From: Dictyobacter formicarum
Lineage (GTDB): Bacteria; Chloroflexota; Ktedonobacteria; Ktedonobacterales; Ktedonobacteraceae
Assembly: GCF_016587435.1 (NCBI RefSeq)
Contig: NZ_BNJJ01000024.1
Span: forward strand, 69,886 to 133,885
Reading direction: 5' to 3'
DNA length: 64,000 nt
Shown in pieces: positions 8,792-17,513 of the stretch (position 1 is its first letter; each line of letters starts with the position of its first letter). Both the position numbers and the translations under genes were made by a program. The notes beneath the pieces are model-generated. The model ran no database searches, was not told the origin of the DNA, and saw nothing but the letters and a program-made list of their open reading frames with translations.

Positions 8792-10318
8792 TTAATTGGT
8801 AGCGACAGCTACATCATCCACATAGAAAGATGTGGGATTCTTGCTGCCATTGGTGCCTGCAAATGTGACCTCTACCGTCTGTCCTTTGTAGGAGCTAATA
8901 TCGAATGAGGAGCTCTGCCATTGATTCGTCGTGCTACCATCACTCAACTTTTGCACCGTACTCAGGACAGTTCCACTCGTGTTACGAATTTGAATCGAAA
9001 GAAAATCATAGGAATGTGTGGTTTCGGTTGTGGTGACATACCAGTAATAGCTTAGGGTAGCCGATGTGCTGCTGGCCGGTATCGTCACCGTCTGGTATAT
9101 CGTGTCCTGACAATTGTTATAGCCACATAAGTATGCTTCCCAGGAGCCTGTATGAGGATTTGAGTTATCAACTATTTCATATCCTCCGCTTGAGCTCTCT
9201 ACCCAGGGCGCACTGCCATTCTCAAAGCCACCATTCTGGAGCAAGTTACCAGTTGGAGTTGGCGTCGGTGTAATAGTAGGCTGTGGTGTCGGAGTTGGGG
9301 TAGTAGTGGGCTGCGGTGTTGGCGTTGGCGTATTAGTGGGTTGTGGCGTTGGCGTCGGTGCGGGACCCGAGCTACCAGAAGCTAGCCATTCAGTCCCGTT
9401 GGGGAAAAGGATATTATCCTGTCCCGCTGGATCGTTCCAGCCATTATAGCAGGTATTTCCAGAAGAGCAGGTGCCATCGTCAATTGCTGAGCTATCACCC
9501 ATAGCCAGTACACGGCCATTGCCATAGGAGCTACCAGAGAAAAAGACTCCAGTTGTGCCGGTATTCGAGTAGCTGTTGCGGTAAATAATACCGTGGGCAG
9601 CAGGATTATCAGTTTTATTCAAGGTTTCAGTGGTGCCGTTACGAATAATGCTTCCCTGGGCCGTACCAAAGGGTCCATTCAAGAGAGGATCACCGTTGGG
9701 GGTATCGTTGCTGGGATTTTCGGAAGCGATGTTCAGGGAATCAAACTGAATGCCAAACACATCGCTCTTGACCCCGTTGTTATTCATCAGGTCGTTGAAA
9801 ATCTTGAGCGAGTCATAACCATCGTTGTTGCGGTCGCTACCAGTATGGTCAGCAATCATAAATAATCCACCACCATTGTTCACAAAGTTCAGAATGGCGG
9901 TCTTCTCGCTACTAGTAAATAGTGTATTCGGCTCGGGGAGCACAAAGGCATTGAAGTGGCTCAGGTCTTGTGGATTGCTGCTATTGCCATAGGTAATTGC
10001 ACTGGTATTTGTTTTCAGGCTATAACGGCCAGTCTTCTGCAACGCAACGCCCCAGGCGCTTATCCCGCCAGTCCAATCGGTTTCCACTTGAGGATTTGGA
10101 TTCTGAGTCAGTGGATCTGGCTGGCTGGTACTGATAATCCAGTCGGCATTACCAGCTGTCTCAGCATGCGCATTATCAAAAAGAACATTGTAAGTAGTCG
10201 AGGCATGGGCAACATGAAGGAGTGACGATTGCGGCACAAAGAGAATCGTGCCCAGGCTAAATAAGAAAACAAAGAGAACAACGAAGAGTATGCGTAGACG
10301 TACATGTGGTTGCGACAT
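8792..10318 (-). CDS. Secreted protein: glutamine-amidotransferase-like (DUF4350-type) domain, PT-rich linker, C-terminal beta-sandwich
   Basis: 508 residues. A basic start and long hydrophobic stretch ending at AHAS (about residue 40) form a signal peptide. Residues about 42-315 contain blocks such as FNAFVLPEP, AILNFVNNGGGLFMIADH and GRVLAMGDSSAIDD, which resemble class-I glutamine-amidotransferase-like folds seen in extracellular proteins. A linker of four TPTPQPT-type repeats (about 318-352) leads to a C-terminal jelly-roll domain that opens with LLQNGGFENG and ends with SFYVDDVAV, like CBM4/9 modules. AAAGGATG precedes the ATG. Function is unknown; an extracellular carbohydrate-related role is inferred from the modules. 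Confidence 0.75.
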   Translation of the reverse strand: MSQPHVRLRILFVVLFVFLFSLGTILFVPQSSLLHVAHASTTYNVLFDNAHAETAGNADWIISTSQPDPLTQNPNPQVETDWTGGISAWGVALQKTGRYSLKTNTSAITYGNSSNPQDLSHFNAFVLPEPNTLFTSSEKTAILNFVNNGGGLFMIADHTGSDRNNDGYDSLKIFNDLMNNNGVKSDVFGIQFDSLNIASENPSNDTPNGDPLLNGPFGTAQGSIIRNGTTETLNKTDNPAAHGIIYRNSYSNTGTTGVFFSGSSYGNGRVLAMGDSSAIDDGTCSSGNTCYNGWNDPAGQDNILFPNGTEWLASGSSGPAPTPTPQPTNTPTPTPQPTTTPTPTPQPTITPTPTPTGNLLQNGGFENGSAPWVESSSGGYEIVDNSNPHTGSWEAYLCGYNNCQDTIYQTVTIPASSTSATLSYYWYVTTTETTHSYDFLSIQIRNTSGTVLSTVQKLSDGSTTNQWQSSSFDISSYKGQTVEVTFAGTNGSKNPTSFYVDDVAVATN

Positions 10319-10739
10319 AGCATCCTTTCCTTTTCGCAGTCACGTTTGAACCATATAATGCCGGCACATACGTCTGCCGACAACTATGTGCGACATTTGC
10401 TATAGGTTCTTTTTTTGCCCCTGTTGTTGGCAGCAGACAGGAAGCACAACATGCAGATGGGTGACGAGCGAGAAATAGCTGGCTATACTTCATAACGGCA
10501 TAAACCATAACTCTTCCTCTATCGGAAATTATATATGGTATTAGCCAAAAAATCACCATCCTAAAGGGCTGAGTTCAGCATGAACCACAATTTCTAATCT
10601 TTTCTAATAAAACCATGCGGAATAGATATGTGGATTTTAACAGTTCTCATCTAGCGCAACGATCATTAACTGTAAATATAGTTCTTCCCACTCAGTTTAT
10701 AGCCATGCCCGTGCTCATGTAAAAACGTAAACAAAAAAT
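10319..10739. other. Intergenic stretch with no recognised gene
   Basis: About 420 nt between the secreted protein and the small GG-peptide gene. It becomes AT-rich toward 10600-10740 and probably carries the promoter for the gene at 10318. No open frame with a ribosome binding site and no RNA gene was recognised. Confidence 0.5.
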
Positions 10740-10770
10740 AGCTGCCCCATCTTGTACAGATGGGGCAGCT
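10740..10770 (-). terminator. Intrinsic terminator of the small GG-peptide gene
   Basis: A 12-bp stem (10759-10770 with 10740-10751, 7-nt loop), GC-rich and perfect. On the minus strand it is followed by the T-rich TATTTTTTGTTT. It lies 14 nt after the stop of the gene at 10784, supporting that gene as a real transcription unit. Confidence 0.8.
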
Positions 10771-10783
10771 AGTAAAAATCGTT

Positions 10784-10984
10784 TTACTCTCGATAGCCAC
10801 CGATAGCAATGATCCTCCGCCGAAGCATGTTATCCCTCAGCTTGAATGAGCCTAGCTCACGTGGAGGTAAAGGTTGGGGGTTGAGACCTCCATTTACCTG
10901 CTCCAATTGTTCTTCCGTTAGCTCGATCGCAGGAAAATTGAACTTTTCCATGCCTTGCTCGTGATCATACTGTCTTTTCTTCAT
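10784..10984 (-). CDS. Double-glycine leader small peptide (bacteriocin/RiPP-precursor-like) with NPQPLPP core motif
   Basis: A 66-residue peptide. Residues 21-33 (ELTEEQLEQVNGG) match the pattern of double-glycine leaders in bacteriocin and RiPP precursors: acidic/hydrophobic heptad, then GG at 32-33. The predicted core (34-66) begins LNPQPLPPRELGSF and ends basic then IIAIGGYRE; it has no Cys and only one Ser, so classical lanthionine or thioether chemistry is unlikely. AAGGAG lies 9 nt before the ATG at 10984, and a strong terminator follows. No C39 peptidase, ABC exporter or modifying enzyme is encoded nearby, so processing would have to act in trans. The GG reading is an inference from pattern. 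Confidence 0.65.
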   Translation of the reverse strand: MKKRQYDHEQGMEKFNFPAIELTEEQLEQVNGGLNPQPLPPRELGSFKLRDNMLRRRIIAIGGYRE

Positions 10985-11029
10985 CAGGTCATTCTCCTTG
11001 TTGAAAGTCACTAGGACTATAAGCAATGT

Positions 11030-11475
11030 TCATCTGCGCATAGTATACGTAGCTAGTCTTAGGCAGAATATGACACGCCTCACAAAAACTCTTTATAATA
11101 TTTCACTATATGAAACGATCTAATCGGTGGCTATCAGATTGGCTGATGACGTTTCTTGGTCGTTGCACTCCATGCACTGCTCCATTAAGGTTCCACTTCC
11201 GTACCTGCATTAGCAGCACAAGCACAGCAAGGGCTCAGAAGGTAAAGAGGAGGAGCGTTCAGAAAAGGCTACCAGTTATATTCTGTGTGCCAAAGGTCAT
11301 AAAATCGACGACGAAATGCATCAAGACTGCCGTAGATAGAATAATGTTGACTTCAAGTCGACTTGAATATGTACACTCTATGTCAGCTCTTCTTTATGTC
11401 AATTGAGGGGCATTCACTGCATGATATATAACCCTTCATTGGGAATAGTTTTTTGTGATAGAGAGGAAAATATCT
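11030..11475. other. Intergenic stretch between the GG-peptide gene and the FMN reductase
   Basis: Must contain divergent promoters. A 98-codon open frame at 11110-11406 (+) lacks a ribosome binding site and has an odd Arg/Ser/Thr-rich composition with no hydrophobic core, so it is not called. No RNA gene recognised. Confidence 0.4.
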
Positions 11476-12009
11476 ATGAATATTCTGACGATTTCTGGCA
11501 GCCTGCGCGCCAGTTCTAGCAATACACGTCTCGTCAAGGCGATTATGCGCCTGGCCCCTGCTGGCATTGAGACACAGTTGTACCAGGGACTGGCCGACCT
11601 TCCTCATTTTACGCCTGACCTTGATGGAGGTAATCCTCCTGCATCGGTACTGACGCTACGCCAACAACTTCAGGCGGCCGATGGCGTGCTCATATGCACG
11701 CCTGAATATGCATTTGGGGTGCCGGGCACACTCAAAAATGCGCTCGACTGGACCGTGTCATCAGGCGATTTCTCAGAAAAACCGGTGGCTGCGATCAGCG
11801 CCTCTCCTCTATGGAGCGGCGGAGATAAGGCGCATGCATCATTGCTGCTGACATTGACCGCCCTGGGAGCCAACATTCTCGAAGAGGGGAAAATCATTAT
11901 ACCAATGATTAATAAAAAATTGGATGCCGATGGTAATATAGTAGATCCCGCGCTGTTAGAGGATCTCAAAACCGTCTTTAGCACCTTCCAGCGTTCATTT
12001 GATAAATAA
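11476..12009 (+). CDS. NAD(P)H-dependent FMN reductase (flavodoxin-like)
   Basis: 177 residues. The N-terminal MNILTISGSLRASSSNTRL is the phosphate-binding loop of the NADPH-dependent FMN reductase family (ChrR/YieF/SsuE-like). Later blocks CTPEYAFGVPGTLKNALDW and VAAISASPLWSGG bind the isoalloxazine ring. Such proteins reduce FMN, quinones, chromate or azo compounds in the cytoplasm. The ATG at 11476 follows GAGAGGA and starts directly at the first beta strand; the frame upstream adds seven non-homologous codons. It is a single gene with its own terminator. Confidence 0.9.
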   Translation: MNILTISGSLRASSSNTRLVKAIMRLAPAGIETQLYQGLADLPHFTPDLDGGNPPASVLTLRQQLQAADGVLICTPEYAFGVPGTLKNALDWTVSSGDFSEKPVAAISASPLWSGGDKAHASLLLTLTALGANILEEGKIIIPMINKKLDADGNIVDPALLEDLKTVFSTFQRSFDK

Positions 12010-12026
12010 AGATTAAAAATATTCTT

Positions 12027-12070
12027 GCGCCTGAAATAGAACCTGATCCAGCAGGTTCTATTTCAGGTGC
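12027..12070 (+). terminator. Hairpin terminator after the FMN reductase
   Basis: A 19-bp stem with one G-T pair (12027-12045 with 12052-12070, 6-nt loop) lies 18 nt after the stop codon. The following bases are not T-rich. Confidence 0.7.
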
Positions 12071-12110
12071 AGCTAACTGCAAGCTTACCCTGTTCTACGA
12101 GATAAGCGTA

Positions 12111-12359
12111 TTAAAAATTGAAAGCTTCGTAGAAGTCGCCAATCTGAACAAGACCATCACGAGGAGGGGCTGGAGGCCCATATGTTTTCCCCTGGGCTGC
12201 ATCGTTATTCTGGCCCGGTGTGTTGGCATCAAATTGATGATTGATGCTCGCCAGCGTGGGCAGTCCAAAACGACGCTCAATGAACTTCAGAATAGAACTA
12301 TGCTCGTATAATTGACCGGAAACGTAGCCACGTGCGGATACAGCAGCATTTACGATTGC
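12111..12359 (-). pseudogene. Remnant of a phospholipase C/acid-phosphatase-type phosphoesterase (C-terminal fragment)
   Basis: Read on the minus strand, about 83 codons are open between a TGA (12360-12362) and the TAA at 12111. They contain VSGQLYEHSSILKFIERRFG and end QIGDFYEAFNF, a close match to the C-terminal end of bacterial phosphoesterase-family (phospholipase C-like) proteins. No start codon or upstream two-thirds of the enzyme exists next to it; the region upstream reads into unrelated sequence. This looks like the tail of a deleted gene. Confidence 0.65.
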
Positions 12360-12514
12360 TCATTGACAATATGGTATGATAATTGTCGAAGCAAAGTATG
12401 CTCCGGTGGCTCCTCACCTTCAATGAGCAGCCATCCCATATTTAGCTCGGCTTATGCCTCTTGCATACAAGTGCTCCCTACAAAACCTGTGTAAAGAATA
12501 GGATGGATCCACTT

Positions 12515-13372
12515 ATGCCAACAACAGTCGCATTTCACCAGCGCTATGGTCAATGGGCCTTAGTCACGGGCGCGGCTTCAGGACTGGGAAAAGAATTTAC
12601 GAATCAGCTTGCGGCACGTCAACTTAATGTCGTTGCCGTCGATATCCAACTCGATAAACTCCAGGAACAGGTTTCGTCCTTGCAGCAACAGTATGGCGTA
12701 CAGGCCAGGGCACTGGTCACTGATTTGGCCGATCCCGCATTCCTTGAACAGGTACAGCGGGAAACAGCCGAGCTGGAGATAGGTCTGGTCGCCAACGTTG
12801 CCGGACTCTCTTCAGTTGGGCCGCTGCTTGATGTTCCGCTGGAGACGCTACAGCGCCAGATTGCAATTAATTGCTATGCTCCATTGACGTTGTCGCATCA
12901 CTTCGGACGCTTGATGCGAGACCGTGGGCGAGGCGGTATTATTTTCTTTTCATCCGCTTCCGCCTTGCAGGGCACCGCGCTCGTGACAAACTACGCGGCC
13001 ACCAAAGCATACAATTTGATTCTGGCCGAGGGACTATGGGATGAGCTACGCGGTTCAGGAGTTGATGTGTTAGGCTTTGCACCTGGAGCTACCAATACGC
13101 CCGGCTTCCATCATGCGCAACCACGCTATACGGCGATTCCCATGCCCTACATGGAGGCTGCTCCAACGGTTGCTGAAGCGATAGCCGCTCTGGGACGTAC
13201 CCCGAGCCACATCGCCGGGCGCGGCAATAGAGCTGCCGCATTCTTAACCACGCGCATTCTACCACGCAAGCAGGCTATCAAGCTCTTTGGTGACAACATG
13301 AGAAAACTCTATCCTCATCACGCGCAACATGCACCCGGCAAGCATGCTGCGCCAGAGAAACTTGAAAAGTAA
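12515..13372 (+). CDS. Short-chain dehydrogenase/reductase (SDR)
   Basis: 285 residues from the chosen ATG. The cofactor motif TGAASGLG (about 18-25) opens the Rossmann fold, NVAG lies near 94-97, and the catalytic Tyr-Lys pair is Y160/K164 in YAATKAYNL, preceded by FFSSASALQG with the Ser. The protein is similar to YqjQ/DltE-like classical SDRs with unknown substrates. An AGGATGG sequence 9 nt upstream supports 12515; an ATG at 12503 is an alternative. It stands alone and shares a terminator with the convergent propeller gene. Confidence 0.9.
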   Translation: MPTTVAFHQRYGQWALVTGAASGLGKEFTNQLAARQLNVVAVDIQLDKLQEQVSSLQQQYGVQARALVTDLADPAFLEQVQRETAELEIGLVANVAGLSSVGPLLDVPLETLQRQIAINCYAPLTLSHHFGRLMRDRGRGGIIFFSSASALQGTALVTNYAATKAYNLILAEGLWDELRGSGVDVLGFAPGATNTPGFHHAQPRYTAIPMPYMEAAPTVAEAIAALGRTPSHIAGRGNRAAAFLTTRILPRKQAIKLFGDNMRKLYPHHAQHAPGKHAAPEKLEK

Positions 13373-13375
13373 TAG

Positions 13376-13438
13376 CATAAAGATAACGACCGCAGATATG
13401 ATACTAACATGCATATCTCTGTGGTCGTTATCTTTATG
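13376..13438. terminator. Bidirectional terminator
   Basis: A 21-bp stem with one wobble pair (13376-13396 with 13418-13438) lies 3 nt after the SDR stop and 14 nt before the convergent propeller stop, with AT-rich outer ends on both sides. Confidence 0.75.
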
Positions 13439-13452
13439 TCTAATAGCTAAGA

Positions 13453-15423
13453 TTACGATTTGCCATGCAGATCGATCTGGAAATAAATTTCCTTAGTAAA
13501 GTTACCATAGACGCCATCAATCACGTCGCTTCTGGCATTCCCGCTTCTGGACACGGTAAAGGTTGGAGAATGACAGAAGTCGTCATCTGAGCAACCAGGA
13601 TATTTGGAAATATCAAGCTGCACGGCAGGCAGCAGCTGAGTACCATCGGTATCGCTATCGCTACCCGGATAGATGTTCAGCGTCTTACCATCCTTGTTCA
13701 TCGTGATCAGGTAAAAACGCCCCTCGCTATCCTGAGTGATGCGCGCTTTTGTGCCAAGCGAAATATCCTGCTTCTCGTCTTTCACAATCTTGCCGTTCTC
13801 TATAATGACATGGTGCAACCCATCGTACAGGTTATTATAGAGGATGTGCACCCTGTTAGAGCTATCAATATAGCTATCCGTCAGATACGTGATGTCGTAA
13901 TCGGTATTGTTTTTCGGCTGTATCTCCGTGACTTTGACAGGTGTCAATTGTGGATCTGTCGCGGTCACATCCTTGGTGTAAAAATACCCGATGGCATTAA
14001 AGATGTAATTGAAGCCGGAAGACGATGGCAATCCGAGCTCGGGCCGCTTGACGTCGCGCATAGCTGTAATAGTCAGATCGCCCTTATCGCCGAGGAAGAA
14101 AAAGGCATAGGTATAGCGACAATCCAGGGTATTTGTATGGAAGGTCCACTTCTGCGTTGTCGAGGAATAATAGGACCAGAGGAAATGGCCCGGCACATCC
14201 TCGGCGGTCTGGTAAACGACCATGTCACCATTGGTATTAATAGTCGCACCACTATAGCCTTGATCTGTCGACCAGCCTCCGCTTATATCCTCACTATCAA
14301 AGGTCTTGCCCAGATCCTTTGAAAATAGGTGCACTAATTTACCCTTAGTGCCTGGCCAGGCGAACAGATGAAGCTCATCATTGGGCCCGACAAGAAGATT
14401 GACTGGCTCGGTTCCAGCGTCGTGGCTGATATTTATATTTGTTATCTTTACTTCTTCCCAATTGCGATCTGTGGATCGGTGCATCAGATGCCAGGTGCGA
14501 TCATGTTGACCTGTGCCTGCATCGATATAGATAGTAAAAATATCTCCAGTGGAGGTGCGTACAATACGGCTTTTCTGTACGCCCCAGCTATTGGGAACAT
14601 ATACGCCATTCTGTCCAAAAGCGCCATCAGTGACCTGTTCAAGGCTTGTCAATGCAGGATTGGGCTCCGGTGTTGCGGTAGCGGTTGGCGTCACCGATGG
14701 TGTGCTGGTCGGGGTTACAGTTGGTGTTGGCGTCGCTGACGCTGTACTAGTCGAAGTAGCAGTTGGTGTTGGCGTCGCTGACGCTGTGCTGGTTGCGCAA
14801 GTTTGTGCAGAATCCGGCGTTGGTGTGCTGGTCGGATTTGCTGGTTGCGTAGAGGTTGGATTAGGAACTTCTGTCGAGGATGGTGGATTGGTTGGTTGCG
14901 TCGTCCTATTCGTAGAGCCTGTGGTAGGCGCAGATGTGGGCTGCGTCGTCACTGGATACGAAGGTTGATCCGCCACAGGACCTGTTGAGTTGGCGGGAGG
15001 ATAACTGGTTGAAGGTGGAAAATTATTGGTTGGCGTTGAGGTGTCTGCGCTTGGTTGATTGGTAGACGGATAGGTTGGTGTGATGGAAGGCACATCCGCA
15101 TTCGTCTGCGTCGACGCGAATCCAGGCACAATAGAAGTTAATCCATCGTTCGAGTGAATCGTACTGGCCTGCAGGCTGCGCCAGAGCGGCGCGCTAGCTT
15201 TAGCCGGCGAGAACTCACCGAATACGGATACAAGCGAAACAATAAATATAAGCACAACCAGCACACATGCTACCCGGCGCTCGCGCGTTTTCCAGAGCAG
15301 CGGAAGTGTGGCTGGCACATTTTTCCCTCTAGATAGCTGGCGTTGAACAGATGCAAAAATACTGCTGGAAACAGTTAAACACTTAAACAACGCCCTACGA
15401 AAAGCGAATAAAAGCCTATTCAA
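13453..15423 (-). CDS. Membrane-anchored extracellular beta-propeller protein with long Ser/Thr/Pro-rich stalk
   Basis: 656 residues. The cytoplasmic N-terminus is about 47 residues long, then one transmembrane segment (about 50-72, VACVLVVLIFIVSLVSVFG). A low-complexity stalk of about 170 residues rich in TPT, PTS and ATP units spans about 110-265. The C-terminal 390 residues have sialidase/BNR-propeller-like blocks such as LVHLFSKDLGKTF, RVHILYNNLYDGLHHV and RITQDSEGRFYLITMN. The start is TTG at 15423, preceded by GGAAGGA; an ATG upstream runs into a stop after four codons. It is probably displayed on the cell surface; the ligand is unknown. Confidence 0.8.
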   Translation of the reverse strand: MNRLLFAFRRALFKCLTVSSSIFASVQRQLSRGKNVPATLPLLWKTRERRVACVLVVLIFIVSLVSVFGEFSPAKASAPLWRSLQASTIHSNDGLTSIVPGFASTQTNADVPSITPTYPSTNQPSADTSTPTNNFPPSTSYPPANSTGPVADQPSYPVTTQPTSAPTTGSTNRTTQPTNPPSSTEVPNPTSTQPANPTSTPTPDSAQTCATSTASATPTPTATSTSTASATPTPTVTPTSTPSVTPTATATPEPNPALTSLEQVTDGAFGQNGVYVPNSWGVQKSRIVRTSTGDIFTIYIDAGTGQHDRTWHLMHRSTDRNWEEVKITNINISHDAGTEPVNLLVGPNDELHLFAWPGTKGKLVHLFSKDLGKTFDSEDISGGWSTDQGYSGATINTNGDMVVYQTAEDVPGHFLWSYYSSTTQKWTFHTNTLDCRYTYAFFFLGDKGDLTITAMRDVKRPELGLPSSSGFNYIFNAIGYFYTKDVTATDPQLTPVKVTEIQPKNNTDYDITYLTDSYIDSSNRVHILYNNLYDGLHHVIIENGKIVKDEKQDISLGTKARITQDSEGRFYLITMNKDGKTLNIYPGSDSDTDGTQLLPAVQLDISKYPGCSDDDFCHSPTFTVSRSGNARSDVIDGVYGNFTKEIYFQIDLHGKS

Positions 15424-15693
15424 TGTACATATTCCTTCCCTGGATAGCTTGCTGATGGCACCAAATCTATTGCAGCGCTGCCCTATTCGATGCGTGTGCT
15501 TTATTTTTTATCGCTGGCATGAGGTAAAAATAGTTTTCTTTATTATTGTATGCATTAATTAGATTATATGCCCTTCAAAGGATTATTTCAACCTTCGCAC
15601 CTTTAAGTTTTATTTGTGCTACCATTACATATGAGATCAATTACACCATCTGCTCGCTTAAATTTGATAATTGTGTATATTCGGGAGTCTTGA

Positions 15694-16020
15694 ATGAATT
15701 GGGCAACATTTGCTATAGAGAAGCTGCGAAAGGGTCAGCAGGCGCAGGTCAAGCCTCGCGGCCACTCGATGACCGGGAAAGTCAATGATGGAGATCTGGT
15801 CACCCTCCAGCCATGTTCTCCAGAGCAATTGCAGGTGGGAGACATTGTCCTGGTGCAGGTCAAAGGAAATGTCTACCTGCATTTAATTAAAGCCATTGAC
15901 CAGAAACGGTTTCTGATTGGTAATAATCGTGGGGGCATCAATGGCTGGGTTGGACCCCATGCCATCTATGGGCAAGCAATTCAGGTTGAGGGACGTGTTC
16001 TGAAGCATCGCATAGTCTGA
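15694..16020 (+). CDS. S24/S26-peptidase-like small protein
   Basis: 108 residues with the LexA/signal-peptidase beta fold: VKPRGHSMTGKVNDGDLVTL holds the Ser-Met dyad (S25, M26), and VGDIVLVQVKGNVYLHLIKAI follows as in S24/S26 enzymes. The position of the general-base Lys is unclear; H63 and K66 are candidates. There is no transmembrane segment and no DNA-binding domain, so it is neither a normal signal peptidase nor LexA. GGGAG lies 6-7 nt before the ATG. It is monocistronic with its own terminator. It may be a stand-alone cytoplasmic regulator protease or a catalytically altered relative. Confidence 0.7.
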   Translation: MNWATFAIEKLRKGQQAQVKPRGHSMTGKVNDGDLVTLQPCSPEQLQVGDIVLVQVKGNVYLHLIKAIDQKRFLIGNNRGGINGWVGPHAIYGQAIQVEGRVLKHRIV

Positions 16021-16050
16021 AATCCGGTTGGGATCAGTTTTTATCATCAG

Positions 16051-16085
16051 GAGCGCTCACCTGTGCTCGGTGCAGGTGAGCGCTC
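16051..16085 (+). terminator. Terminator after the S24-like gene
   Basis: A perfect 13-bp stem (16051-16063 with 16073-16085, 9-nt loop), followed by AGATTTTCT. It lies 31 nt after the stop. Confidence 0.75.
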
Positions 16086-16120
16086 AGATTTTCTAGCACG
16101 GCGCGCCAGAGAGCAGATCA

Positions 16121-17284
16121 TCAATAGCGGAACACGGCTGCGGCCAGTTGACCACCGATGGCGTCGGGTTGATCGAGGATATAGACTGCTCCGCCATGCA
16201 GGACGCTCTGGGTAGCCGCTCGCTCCAGAAGATCGTCATCCCCGGGCACGGCGGTTTCATGCACTTCCATGGCCTCGGTTAGAGGATTGAAGCGCCCCCA
16301 TTGCTCCCGGTCACGCACGATAAACAGGGTGGCAATGCGTCCTTCGTAGGCGGCGGGAACAACCAGGCTGATATTGTTAGATGCGCTCTCCGTACCGGCA
16401 TACTCCTGATACTGTGCCAGCGCCTCATGTTGTGCTTGCGACAGGGATGGTTCGGCCAGCGGCAAGACTTTCTCATGCAGCGTTTGGGCCAACATCTCAT
16501 CTGGATTGCCCGCCAGGCTACTTTCAAGCAGGTGAGGATAGGTATTGAACTTGCGGTACAGAGCCGTAAGGTATTCTACCCCTGCGAGTACCATCGGGAC
16601 GGTTTCGTCATGCAGGAGCTCATGTAAGCCATGATTGATCTGATGAAAGTATCGCGACAGATGTTCTTTCGCTTCGTCGCTCTCACCTTTGCCATGAAAG
16701 ATCAGCGCGTGTCGTCCGCCTTTTTCTACCAGCGCTCCTGAGCCACTGCTGTGGTATTGGAGTTCTTTTTCTGGCTGATCATATTGCAGCGTCACTGCGA
16801 GACTCTCGGGAACCCGCTCTGGTAAGAGTACCTCCTGCATCGTATAGCGCGTCCCCTCAAGCAATCTGATCTCTTTTTGCGAAAGCGCCAGCACGTAGAA
16901 ACGTCCATCGTTGGCTAGAAAAGATAGCAAGGGCTTGAGATAGAAGTGGGAGCTGATTACCAGTTGCTCTTTGACTTGCTCTGGCAGGCGATAGCAATGA
17001 AACTGCTCTAAATTACGGAAGATGGCCAAACCCTGGCCTGGCTCCTGCCAGAACTCCTTGTCGTCGAGCAGTTTCAGCAGAGGCTTCAGAAGTGCATCTT
17101 TCATGGCCGAAACATGCACATTCTGCTCCAGCTGCTTCTCGATCTCGCGCAGTTGGTTGCGCAGTCGAATTGGGTTCTGTTGTGTCTCCGGACCAACCTG
17201 CTCGATAGGCAGAAACAATGAAATGCACGGATCATAATGCTCTTCCATCAGCGTCTTTACTTCAAATCTGGATGGTATCTGCAT
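16121..17284 (-). CDS. baeRF-family protein (bacterial relative of archaeo-eukaryotic release factor eRF1)
   Basis: 387 residues. The opening YDPCISLFLPIEQVGPETQQ followed by NPIRLRNQLREIEKQL is the hallmark of the bacterial aeRF1-like families (baeRF, defined by Burroughs and Aravind). Further family blocks are FYVLALSQKEIRLLEG, the Gly-rich loop region GKGESDEAKEHLSRYF, and the C-terminal DDLLERAATQSVLHGGAVYIL. The role proposed for the family is ribosome rescue or hibernation in the cytoplasm; no catalytic GGQ was identified here. GAGGAGAAT precedes the ATG. It is monocistronic. The family call is firm; the subfamily (3 or 7) is not decided. Confidence 0.8.
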   Translation of the reverse strand: MQIPSRFEVKTLMEEHYDPCISLFLPIEQVGPETQQNPIRLRNQLREIEKQLEQNVHVSAMKDALLKPLLKLLDDKEFWQEPGQGLAIFRNLEQFHCYRLPEQVKEQLVISSHFYLKPLLSFLANDGRFYVLALSQKEIRLLEGTRYTMQEVLLPERVPESLAVTLQYDQPEKELQYHSSGSGALVEKGGRHALIFHGKGESDEAKEHLSRYFHQINHGLHELLHDETVPMVLAGVEYLTALYRKFNTYPHLLESSLAGNPDEMLAQTLHEKVLPLAEPSLSQAQHEALAQYQEYAGTESASNNISLVVPAAYEGRIATLFIVRDREQWGRFNPLTEAMEVHETAVPGDDDLLERAATQSVLHGGAVYILDQPDAIGGQLAAAVFRY

Positions 17285-17513
17285 AGGATTATTCTCCTCT
17301 TCCGCTCATTAAAATTGCTCTCGCGTATGAAATCGCTTGCTACATTTTGCCTGTTTTTAGGATGGGGACAACAAGCTCAAAAATTGAGACAAACAAAAGA
17401 GAAAACAGACCACTGTTGTTTCTTCCACCGCATGCATGACGATTCATTTAGTGAACGAATCAGATCATCCCGATGTGACATTATGACGCTACTTCCAAAT
17501 ATCATTCTCCTAT
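17285..17513. other. Intergenic stretch upstream of the baeRF gene
   Basis: About 230 nt that must hold the baeRF promoter. No open frame with a ribosome binding site and no RNA gene recognised. Confidence 0.4.

Noticed and set aside
11110..11406. 98-codon plus-strand frame between the GG-peptide and FMN reductase genes
   Set aside because: No ribosome binding site, basic and Ser/Thr-rich without a hydrophobic core; not protein-like.
14670..15100. Large plus-strand open frames rich in Val/Gly opposite the propeller stalk
   Set aside because: They are antisense shadows of the repetitive Thr/Pro/Ser stalk codons.
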